Positions 22,331 to 31,770 of a stretch of 64,000 nucleotides of DNA are shown piece by piece. Source of the DNA: Tetradesmus obliquus. Taxonomy: Eukaryota; Chlorophyta; Chlorophyceae; Sphaeropleales; Scenedesmaceae. Position 1 is the first letter of the stretch. The number at the start of each line of letters is the position of its first letter. The stretch lies in the NCBI GenBank assembly GCA_030272155.1, contig CP126195.1, positions 5,997,001 through 6,061,000 of the forward strand, in the 5' to 3' direction. The notes under the pieces were generated by a model that did no database searches, was not told where the DNA came from, and saw only the letters and a program-made list of their open reading frames with translations. A program made the translations under genes and the position numbers.

Positions 22331-22552
22331 GGCAGACGGCAGCAGAGGGCAGACGGCGGCAGAGGGCAGGCGGCGGCAGAGGGCAGGCGGCGGCGGAAAG
22401 CAGGTGGCGGCAGAGGGCAGGCGGCGGCAGAGGGCAGGCGGCGGCAGAAAGCAGGCGGCGGCAGAGGGCAGGCGGCGGCAGCAGGCAGGTGGCGGCAGAG
22501 GGCAGGCGGCGGCAAAAAGCAGGCGGCGGCAGAGGGCAGGCGGCGGCACAAC
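22325..22552. repeat. 17-bp minisatellite
   Basis: About thirteen units of consensus GCAGAGGGCAGGCGGCG with variants such as AAAGCAGG in alternate units. The 17-bp period is not a multiple of three. All frames on both strands therefore stay open and give long but meaningless reading frames. Confidence 0.9.
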
Positions 22553-24246
22553 AACGGGGCACATCAGCCGGCCTACACGACTGCCAATTACAGAATAGAA
22601 GCTCTGGGCTGTTGCGCATGCTGTGTGTGTTTGGCCGATGGCCTGTGGCACTGGCGGCAATGGGGCAGCAACTGCGGCAGCAGCCCTGCAGCGCCGACGC
22701 GCTGTCTCCGCTCGAAACTGCACAGCTGCGAGTTCAGTCCAGGCGGTATGCAGCTATAAATGGTGTATGCCTCTTGTAGTGTCTTCCCAGCAGCTGTGCT
22801 GCTGGCCAGCCAGCAGTGGCTGCTAGCTCTTAGCAGGATGTCCCTGAAACGCTCGAAGGACAATGGGCCCTGAAACTTGGGCAGCATTGCATATTACGGT
22901 GGCGAATGGTGCAAAGGCCCGTACATGTGCTCCGAGCAAGTCTGCGGGTGACCGCCCAGTGTTGTGGCAGGGCGCTAATCAAGAATTTTATACATTCTGG
23001 ATCGTGCTGAGAGTTGCGATGGTGTGAAAGCTCAGCTGAACGAACACAATGTTTGATGCCTGTTCAGACCAAGGAGAGGACAGATCTGCAGCATAGTGTG
23101 CACTCCTACTCTCGGGTTTAAGAACCCTCCTACACACCATGACCCTGCCTGCTGCAGCGCTGCTAGCAAGCAGAATCACTACATAGTGTGCACTCCTACA
23201 CATAGTGTGCACTCCTACATGCCACGTCTGCTGGAAATAAGTTCAAAAGGCAAGTGCCTCTCGCCAACACAGCACCCCAACCAATAGCTTCGAAGCTCAC
23301 CAGGAATTCCTGGGGGGGAAGCCAGCGCCACAGCAACAGACAGCGTGTTTTCATGTCCCACGTGTCAAATGGCTCAGACAGCCGCAGCTCACAACCGGCA
23401 TAGAAGTAACACCACCCAGGCATGCGCGTAGCGCTCATGCGCTACTGGCTACATTGTGTAGCATGTCACAGTAGTCACCGGGATCATGTATTCGAGGCTG
23501 GACTCAGTATATATTATGTTGCTCTAAACTGGGGGATCGCCACAACAATACCGTCTATATTGGCTTAGCCAGGGCAGAATTGACATTGACATTGACATTT
23601 CTTCTTCCCTCTCTCTCAATGGAGCGCTTGACATACCATACTATCAAAACGCCTCACACACATAACAAAAAATAAACTGAACACTCTCCCTTTACATCAT
23701 TGTGACCGTCAAAGCTTGCGTCACAACATGGGCTCAAGGAGTAGTGTCACCAAGGCAGCTCAAGAAACTGCAGCCATCCTTGAATATATAACGAGCTCGC
23801 GTTGGCAGATGCTGCAAAAGACAACTAAACCTATACATATTCACTGTCCAAACAAACCTATACAAATTCACTGTACGGATGCGTTGAATCTAAAATTTGC
23901 CTATAAACATGTGCTGGCGCTGCAGTACAACTTGGATTTGAAAGAACTGGCCAGCCTATTGGACGGTCTGCAAATGCTGGTGGCTGCACACTCCCAAAAC
24001 ACGAGATTGTGTGGCAGACCAAATTTAAAATAGTCAAGGTCGTTGCCACAGCCGACAACATCTGAGGCGCCAGCCATCCCCACAGACGCATTAATATGAA
24101 GCAATATTGCAAAATCAATCAGCTATGCTTGACAGCTCCCAGCTGGTGGATCGTAACTGACAGACCACCAACCCAAACGAACCCCCAATTGAATCCCAAA
24201 AAACGGTGGAGAAAACAATGATGTCGCTCAGCCAGAGGAATTCACC
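22553..24246. other. Intergenic with AT-rich island
   Basis: No recognised gene. From about 23480 to 24240 base composition becomes clearly more AT-rich than the surroundings. Short repeats are GTGTGCACTCCTAC (three copies, 23097-23217) and TGACAT x3 near 23580. A 105-codon frame at 23716-24033 starts MGSRSSV and has no recognised homology. It contains two similar PIHIHC/PIQIHC blocks caused by a short DNA repeat. Confidence 0.5.
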
Positions 24247-27200
24247 TCATGATCGCTTCAAGATAACCACCTTGGCCTCGGCTAGTCTGAGCATGCCAGC
24301 TGCCTGTGCACGCACTGACACCTCACCCGCTGCAATAGCCTGGCACCTGATGCGGGCTCTGCCCTCCCCGTCTGTGGTGGCGCTGAGGCTGCCGCACTTG
24401 AGCGTACTGCTGGCAGCGTGCTGCATGAGGCTGAAGTTCAAGGTGCGGTTCTTGACGCTGACGCGGTGTGAAGTAGCCGACAGCCGTGCAGTGAACCTCA
24501 CGCTGCGGCCCACCCTTATGGTCCTGCCGCTGTCTGACGTCAGCGTGATCCGAAATCTGGCTGGCCGTGGGGAGGGGCTGCGGACGTGTGATGCAGGCGG
24601 TGGCGGCAGCGGCAGCAGCAGCAGCAGCAGTGGTGGTGACCGGCAGTAGTGAGCGACATGCGGTTTGAATCTGAACCTCAGCTGGCCGCCGGCTTGCCAC
24701 ATTGTTGTTTGGACTACAGCCTTTGAACTACCAGGCTGACGATGTAATGCGCTGCAGGCGCATCCCCACTGGGGTTCGAATCCTGGTAGCGGGACAGGAT
24801 TTAACATTCGCACCAGCGGTGTGAATCGGGGATGATATGTGGGTGGGATACCCATGTGGCCAGCATGCGGGTACTGCAACAATCGTGGTGACTGCCCCAT
24901 GCCCTCGCAGGCCCCATATACATACTGCTCAGCTGCTCCACGCTTCTGTCGCCATGGCATCATATAGCACACATCAGCCGCTGAGCATGTGTGTGATGCC
25001 ATGTTGCCCTGCCGGCGGCAGCCGAGTGCAGGTGAGCTGTGGCTGCAGCAGCTAAACCAGTTGCAGCACTTCACCTGCTGGTGCTGCTCCTTTCTTGCTG
25101 CAACGTGAACAACGCAAGCTGCCTGAATGCTACATTCAATTCTACCTGAAATGCTGCCTGAAGTGCCATACCTTGGGGAGGGGCGTGGGCTAGGTTTTGG
25201 GCTGGGGCTGGGGCTAGGTTTTGGCACAGGGCTGGGGCTTGAACGCGGGCTGGGTGATGGGCTAGGTTCTGGGCTGGGGCTGGGGCTAGGTTCAGGGCTG
25301 GGTGATGGGCTAGGTGATGGGCTGGGTGATGGGCTAGGTGATGGGCTGGGTGATGGGCTGGGTGATGGGCTGGGTGATGGGCTAGGTGATGGGCTGGGGC
25401 TGGGGCTAGGTGATGGGCTGGGGCTGGGGTTGGCTTCAGGGCTGGGTTCAGGGCTGGGTGATGGGCTGGGGCTGGGGCTGGGGCTAGGTTCTGGGCTGGG
25501 TTCAGGGCTGGGTGACGGGCTGGGGCTGGGGTTGGGTTCGGGGCTGGGGCTGGGGCTGGGCTCTGGGCTGGGTTCAGGGCAGGGTGATGGGCTAGGGCTG
25601 GGGCTGGGGCTGGGGCTAGGTTCTGGGCTGGGTTCAGGGCTGGGTGACGGGCTGGGTTCAGGGCTGGGTGATGGGCTGGGGCTGGGGCTAGGGTACGTCG
25701 CACAGTGTTCCGTCTTTTTTATAGGTAAAGAGCGGCATTTTTTTGGGAAAGGTCATAACTTGGGCGTCCGAAGGCCACTTGGCACACCGAAACTTGAGCC
25801 GAAAACCTTGCACCATGTACTATCATTTCAGGCAGCTTAGGGCAGTACCATAACGTATAAAACGTTTGTTATGGCCCTCCAAAGACGTGGTTGGCGGAGT
25901 GAGACCGGGCAATGCACTACGAGCGCGCATTGCATCCATAGCTCGACGTTTCACTGGCTGAGCTTGATATAGTAAACGTTATCATATCATTTGAAGTGTT
26001 TAGTGTACGTTTGAAACATCAAGAGCGCACGGACGAAGTGTTTTCCCACCTATTTTCACACCCACGTTCATAGCGTGAATGCACACGTGTGTTGGCATCA
26101 CCATCACCCAATCACATTGGCATGATTGTTGATCCAAAGCAAATGCCGTTGTTCAAATGTGGAAAATGGACTGGGTGTCTCGTAAGAGGGTGCTTTCCCA
26201 CATGTGCACCGTCGAAGCGCGATTGCAGCCGTGTTTTGCCATCCCCTGCAAGCCACCACATTCGCACGTGTGTCAATACAGCATAAACAATAACGGGGCA
26301 AGGTGGAAAGTGGATCGCGTGACTGTTCTGAAGGTGAATCCTCACCTGTGCACCTTCGGAGCGAGATTGCACCCGTGTTTTGCCATTCCCAGCACGCTCT
26401 TACATTCGCAAGTGTGTCTCAACATCACAAAGAATAACGTTTGAAGGTGAATAGTGGATCGCGTGTCTCTTCTGAAGGTAAATCCTCACCTGTGCACCTT
26501 CGGAGCGAGATTGCAGCCGTGTTTTGGCATCCCCAGCAAGCTCCCACATTCGCAAGTATATATAAACATCATCAAAAGTAACGTGTGAAGGTGAAAAGTG
26601 GATCGCGTGTCTGTTTTGAAGGTGAATCCTCACCTGTGCACCTTCGGAGCGAGATTGCAGCCGTGTTTTGGCATCTCCAGCAAGCTCTTACATTCGCAAG
26701 TGTGTCTCAACATCACAAAGAACAACGTTTGAAGGTGAATAGTGGATCGCGTGTCTCTTCTGAAGGTAAATCCTCACCTGTACACCTTCGGAGCGAGATT
26801 GCAGCCGTGTTTTGGCATCCTCAGCAAGCTCCCACATTCGCATATATGTTTGAACGTCATAAACAATAACATGTGAAGGTGGAAAGAGGATCGCGTGTCT
26901 GTTCTGAAGGTGAACTTTCACATGTGCACCTTCCGGGCGAGATTGCACCCGTGTTTTGGCATCCCCAGTAAGCCACCACATTTGATTGAGTGTTTCAATA
27001 GCATGAAGAATAACTTGCTAAGGTGGAAAGCGGATCAAGGGTCTGTTCTGAGGAGCGAACATTCAAATTTGTAACAACAGACACGCCATCAGCACAGCGA
27101 CGTTCAGTATTTAGCTCATTCAAGAAACATCTTTCATCGATAAAAAAACATACTTTAGCATGCCTTTGCCTGCTGTAGATGCCTAAGTACTTGTGCAATC

Positions 27201-28585
27201 ACGCTCGGAAGGGGAAGGTGAGGATTCACCTTCAAAACAGGTACGCGATCCACTTTCCACCTTCAGACGTTACTTTTGATGATGTTAACATATACTTGCG
27301 AATGTGGGAGCTTGCTGGGGATGCCAAAACACGGCTGCCATCTCGCTCCGAAGGTGCACAGGTGAGGATTGACCTTCAAAACAGGCACACGATCCACTTT
27401 CCACCTTCAAACGTTATTCTTTGTGATGTTGAGACACACTTGCGAATGTAAGAGCTTGCTGGGGATGCCAAAACACGGGTGCAATCTCGCTCCGAAGGTG
27501 CACAGGTGAGGATTCACCTTCAAAACAGACACGCGATCCACTTTCCACCTTCACACGTTACTTTTGATGATGTTTACATATACTTGCGAATGTGGGAGCT
27601 TGCTGGGGATGCCAAAACACGGCTGCAATCTCGCTCCGAAGGTGCACAGGTGAGGATTTACCTTCAGAAGAGACACGCGATCCACTATTCACCTTCAAAC
27701 GTTATTCTTTGTGATGTTGAGACACACTTGCGAATGTAAGAGCTTGCTGGAGATGCCAAAACACGGGTGCAGTCACGCTCCGAAGATGCATGGGCTCAAC
27801 AGGTGAGCACAACTCGCAGAACGGACACACGGTCCGCTTGTAACATTCAGCAAATGATAGATACGCTGTCTCGATATATTTTTGGGTATCTTTGCTGCTA
27901 GTGATGCCGTCCTAAGCCTTCAAACACGCCCACAAGGTACCGCACCGGTGCTTTGCAGGCCTTGGAAGCTCACGTCGGCATCTCGTGCAGATAGAATACA
28001 ACTACAAACAAAACATAGCATATCTAACATTATATAGACATTCTGAGAACACCACGGCGCGATTTGCAAAAACTGCCAAAATTCCGACGCAACACTGTGC
28101 GACGTACCCTAGGTTCTGGGCTGGGTTCAGGGCTGGGTGATGGGCTGGGGCTGGGGTTGGGTTCAGGGCTGGGTGATGGGTTGGGGCTGGATTCAGGTTT
28201 GGGTTCAGGGCTGGGGCTGGGGCTGGATTCTGCGTTGGGTTCAGGGCTGGGTGATGGGCTAGGGCTGGGCTCTGCGCTGGGTTCAGAGCTGGATAATGGG
28301 CTGGGGTTGGGGCTAGGTTCTGGGCTGGGTTCAGGGCTGGTTGCTGCACTGCCGCCTGCCTGGTTGTTTGGAGACTCTACCAAGAATCCCTGCTCCGTAT
28401 TCAAGTTCCTGTGCTGGATGCTGTAGCCGTTCTGCGAGTGCCAGCTCTCAACCTGTATTGGGCAAGGAGCAGCAGGGGCGACAGCAGCAGGGTCATTGCA
28501 GCGCTAAAACTACTAACAGCTACCATAACAGCGTACACTGACACAGTTGGTGACTGACAGTGTGCACAGCAGAGCATCAGCGGCT

Positions 28586-28668
<83 letters not shown>

Positions 28669-29003
28669 TCAACACTTCGGGTACAGCTTGGTGCAGCGCG
28701 CATGCCTCACACTCAGACGCTCAAGTTAAACTATCTGAGAAGAAAACATGCTTTTCAGCGGCCTGACTCAGGCGCCTCAGTGAGTTGTGCTAGCCGGTCG
28801 AGCAACCGGCCCGGTGCCGGGCAGCTTGCGCAGTCACCAAAACGCACCTGAGCCATGCTTTCTGTCTTCAAACCAAACGCTGGACCAGCAGCAGCAGCAG
28901 CAGTAGAAGCAGCTAAAACGCTTAATGTTATGAGAGCCAGGGCTGCTGCAAGGGCAAGCCAGTTCAGTGCCCTGGCGGGATGCGGTCTCGTGCCGGACTT
29001 CAT
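24247..29003 (-). CDS. Secreted Ser-Pro-rich matrix glycoprotein, interrupted by a transposon
   Basis: Probably an extensin-like cell-wall or matrix protein. Exon 1 (29003-28848) encodes 52 residues with a signal peptide (hydrophobic [18 protein letters not shown]). Exon 2 begins at 28452 with [14 protein letters not shown], then becomes a long SPEPSPSP array, and ends at 25172. Exon 3 (24577-24247) ends the array with SPSPRPARF and adds about 100 residues of beta-rich sequence like a bacterial Ig-like (Big) domain. A 2419-bp DNA transposon (25691-28109) sits inside exon 2. Without the element and one TA copy, exon 2 is 860 nt, all junctions are in phase and the protein is 448 aa. This shows that the host frame was intact before insertion. 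Whether the present allele is expressed is unclear. Prolines are likely hydroxylation/glycosylation sites (family knowledge). Confidence 0.7.
24728..24789 (+). other. Compact branched structure, tRNA-like 3' half
   Basis: An 8-bp stem CTACCAGG/CCTGGTAG encloses a 6-bp hairpin (ATGCGC-TGCAG-GCGCAT) and a 4-bp hairpin (CCCC-ACT-GGGG), followed by TTCGAAT. GGTTCGAATCC equals the tRNA box B/T-loop consensus. The first hairpin can also be read as an anticodon arm with loop CTGCAGG (anticodon GCA). No D arm or matching acceptor 5' strand was found, so a normal tRNA gene is not supported. A tRNA-derived relic or a structured RNA are both possible. It lies antisense within an intron of the Ser-Pro gene. 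Confidence 0.4.
25173..25690 (-). repeat. Ser-Pro coding minisatellite, left block
   Basis: Degenerate 6-12 bp units (AGCCCC/AGCCCTGAACCC on the minus strand) encode SP and EP repeats. It continues at 28112-28370 on the other side of the transposon. The plus strand is also open (Gly-Leu repeats) but has no gene context. Confidence 0.9.
26090..26990 (+). repeat. Left tandem array, about 144-bp units in about 289-bp dimers
   Basis: CACCTGTGCACCTTCGGAGC-like landmarks occur near 26199, 26344, 26488, 26633, 26777 and 26920 (spacing 143-145). Two unit types alternate: one with CCCACATTCGCAAGTATATA, the other with CTTACATTCGCAAGTGTG. This makes a higher-order dimer. Confidence 0.9.
27195..27800 (-). 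repeat. Right tandem array, inverted relative to the left array
   Basis: The reverse complement of the same units, with landmarks near 27207, 27348, 27491, 27637 and 27778 and the same alternation of the two unit types. Together the arms can fold into a hairpin of several hundred base pairs around a spacer of about 200 bp. Confidence 0.9.
28588..28668. repeat. (CAG)n tract of about 27 units
   Basis: The longest pure triplet run in the window. On the sense (minus) strand of the Ser-Pro gene it is (CTG)n inside intron 1, about 135 bp upstream of the exon 2 acceptor. Confidence 0.95.
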
Positions 29004-29884
29004 TTTGGCCAGCAGCGGCCAATGATGTGCGAAACAAGCCAATAAATGTGAAAGCACCTATCACTTGGACACTCTCTTGTATCAATTCGACACAAGACCG
29101 TCAGTGATTGATGGTCTTGTGTCATCGCACTGTGACAGGCAGCATTTGCACACATCCGGGAAGTTTGCATATAATTATATAGGCCACAAGAGCGAACAAA
29201 CCTTAATTGAGTACTTTTACGTATTTGCACTTGAATTGTATCTATGTAGAAGTGTGTGCATCGTATCCTGGTGCCGTAATATTACGATTATTCGCTGCTG
29301 CCACCATGATCCGTGATGGTCAACCATCATCATCAGCCTACCCTGCTGCTTGTACATGCAACGTTGTGTGATGATCACGACTACCCCCCTGATTACATGT
29401 ACAAGCAGTCGGGCAGGCTTGCACGTCACCTGCATATCAGTGATGTGTAGGTCTGCACTAGGCCTGCTGGAGCAGTCACTGCAGCGCACTGCTCCTGCAG
29501 GCTCAGGAGCAGCACTCAGTGCCAGTGCCAGCCACATGCCGAGCTAAGCCTTGAGCACATAGCTTCAGCAAGAACGCAACCACAGCACCTCAGGAGACTT
29601 CCATGCTTACATGCTGTATGCAAACTCTCTGTGAACAGCAGGTGATCGTGCAGTATACTGCACAAGTGCAATGTTGGTGCGTCCTTGGCCTTCCTTTGAG
29701 GAAGCAGAGCAATGCAATCAGCTGCAGTGATGACTCCTTTGAAGAAATGCAGGAGCAAGAAACAACAGCTTGGGGGCTCAGTCCCTGCAGCCAACAAGAG
29801 TCTTGCAACATCGCCAAACTGGTGTGGCCAGGATTGCCAAAGATCTACACCAGGCGGCACGCAAGTGCCAAAGCGCAGTCCACA

Positions 29885-30015
29885 TTTTTTGGGGAGAGAA
29901 TTGCTACATGTGGTCCTGGCACCATCTTTGATGGTATGCTATGAGCCACAACCGGGTGAAGACATGGTCTGAGACCAGAAAAAAAGAGAGTGAACACCAA
30001 AGAACATGATGCACA
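29885..30015 (+). repeat. Dispersed repeat family A, copy 4
   Basis: GCTACATGTGGTCCTGGCACC, then GATGGTATG, ATGAGCCACAACCGGGTGAA, CATGGTCTGAGACCAGAAA and GAACATGATGCACAC. It is the most diverged of the four copies but keeps all blocks in order. Confidence 0.75.
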
Positions 30016-30719
30016 CATTTGTACGCCCAACATGTGTTGGTCTGTCAGCCAAGCATTGGACCAACTCGAAGGCTGCAGCGCTGCAAACGTTGGCGAGCCA
30101 AATAAAACGGACGCAAAGAAGGTTGAACACTGCTGGAAGCTCAACAAAGATGAAGTGCTCAGGCAGTAAAGGTTGATGCAGATTGCCTTTCTCAAAACAG
30201 CAATCAGTGCGCCTGCCAGCGCAAACAATTGACAAAGGGAACAGCGTACTAGTCAAACAATTGCAGCGCACAGGGTGGCCACCATAGGCATTGGTGCAAA
30301 AGTGGAAGATTGCCTAACTGCTTCGTTTGCCGCCTGCCAGTGAAAGTTATCGAGACACAGCGCTGGCAGCTGCACCTACTGCTGCTGCTGCTGCCGCTGC
30401 CGTCCCCACTGCTCCTTCAGCATTGCACTAGTGCATGCAGCGTCTCGCAATGGGCACGCCATGTAAATGCCGCCACCACGGGCAACAGGCTCAAAAGCAA
30501 CATGCAGGAATGCAGGATACGCATCACACGGCATGTGTGCGGTTCCAGTTCGGAATGTGCATATGCAAGTGTAACATAGCAGTGCTTTGCGTACGTGTTG
30601 GCCGAAGTTGTGCAACGTGGCCCATCAACTGTTGCAGCACAACCCGAACACTGACTCCAGCTGCAATACAATGGAAGTCCCTTGAACACAGCCGCATTTG
30701 GGTAGTTGCTGGCAGCAAC

Positions 30720-31600
30720 TTGCTGCAGTACAGTCGGAGTAACACGAGTAACATGAGTAGCCCTTAGATCTCACCAAGGACCTGGAGGTTGTCTACCCCC
30801 CCATCTTTCAACCAAGAACTGGGCAGGTAGCTGGTATGGCAGCCAGATCAACAATCCATGATGTGTGAGATGCCACCACAGGCTGCAAGAGCAACCAGCC
30901 AGAGCAGCAGGTGCAAGAGACCCTCACACCCTGACCGCTGCAGCAGCTGCTACTATTGGTACGACTGCAGTGTATGTGAAATGTAAATGCTGTGTGTGTC
31001 ATTCATATGCAATGTCAGTGCAGTGTGAGTGCATCTCCCGCGGGCAGCAGCATGAATCATGGTCAACATGCAATAAGCAACTCAAGGTGCTGCAAGACAT
31101 CATCTATGCGACAGCCGCGTCCAGTGCGTATGGAAACAGATGCAAACAGCTGTGCAGTGGTTCACACATGCGTACATTCATGCAAAGCATCTCGCGACAA
31201 CTGCTGCATCACAGTCTGACAATACACCCGTAGCCATGTCACGCATGTGTCACAAACACAACCACACATACATGTGCATCAGGCAACAGTTGCTGCAGCG
31301 CAGTTTCAGTACCATGAGTAGCCCCTGGATGCAATCAACGCCCTTTTAGCCATCCACCATACAAAACTACACATGTAGGGGTGCAAATGTAGGAGGCAAA
31401 CAGCTGTACAGTGTTCAGCACATGCATAACCCCATGCAACACCACCACGCGACAGCTGCTGCAGCTCATACCAAACACGTCCGCAAACAGCCGCACCACA
31501 CAACTGGCGCTGCACGCAGCCGCATCATGCAACAGTTGCTGCAGCAAGGTTGAGTACCATGAAGTAGCCCCTGGACGCATTCAAAGCCCTTTTAGCCATC
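30720..31600 (-). repeat. Echoes of SGNH-hydrolase last exon 3' end
   Basis: The end of the coding sequence around GYSWHSNC plus the following CAGCAACTGTTGC recurs near 31306-31330 and 31556-31580, about 250 bp apart. A poorer copy lies near 30725-30768. The copies lie downstream of the stop at 31771. Confidence 0.75.
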
Positions 31601-31770
31601 CACCATACAAAGCTACACATTTGGGGGTGCACATGCAGGATGCAAACAGCTGTACAGTGTTCAGCACATGCACAACCCTGTGCAACCCCCTCCCCCTACA
31701 GCTGCTGCAGCTCACACCAAACACGTCCACAAACACCCGCACCACACAAGTGGCCCTGCCCGCAGCCACA

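Larger units (their letters stand above)
25691..28109. mobile_element. Non-autonomous TA-target DNA transposon with foldback-like inner arrays
   Basis: Terminal inverted repeats start GGGTACGTCGCACAGTGTT at both ends (19/19, then one mismatch and CGTC). They are flanked by a TA duplication at 25689-25690 and 28110-28111. The host text CTGGGGCTAGGTTCTGG, present uninterrupted elsewhere in the Ser-Pro array, shows the empty site and confirms TA. Inside are two oppositely oriented tandem arrays (26090-26990 and 27195-27800) around a spacer. No transposase-like frame was seen, so it would need a helper. Near-identical ends suggest recent movement. TA duplication fits Tc1/mariner-like or other TA-specific superfamilies, but the terminal sequence is not one I recognise. 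Confidence 0.9.
29004..31770. other. Intergenic region with repeats
   Basis: Between the Ser-Pro gene start and the 3' end of the SGNH-hydrolase gene (both minus). It holds repeat family A copy 4 (29885-30015) and echoes of the SGNH last exon (below). No convincing open frame or RNA gene was seen. Confidence 0.5.

Noticed and set aside
22090-22779. Several long frames on both strands over the minisatellite
   Set aside because: All come from the 17-bp period, which avoids stops in every frame.
24728-24794. Functional tRNA-Cys gene
   Set aside because: The T-loop and an anticodon-like arm are present, but no D arm, no box A and no acceptor 5' strand; the T stem also has mismatches.
25127-25840. 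Plus-strand Gly-Leu-rich frame opposite the Ser-Pro repeats
   Set aside because: It is the mirror of the Ser-Pro coding repeat. The minus strand has the signal peptide, matching splice phases and a C-terminal domain, and the plus frame has none of these.
26090-27800. CRISPR-like or protein-coding periodic repeats
   Set aside because: Units of about 144 bp without unique spacers, arranged as inverted arrays inside a eukaryotic transposon. The open frames there are repeats of one another and have no family character.
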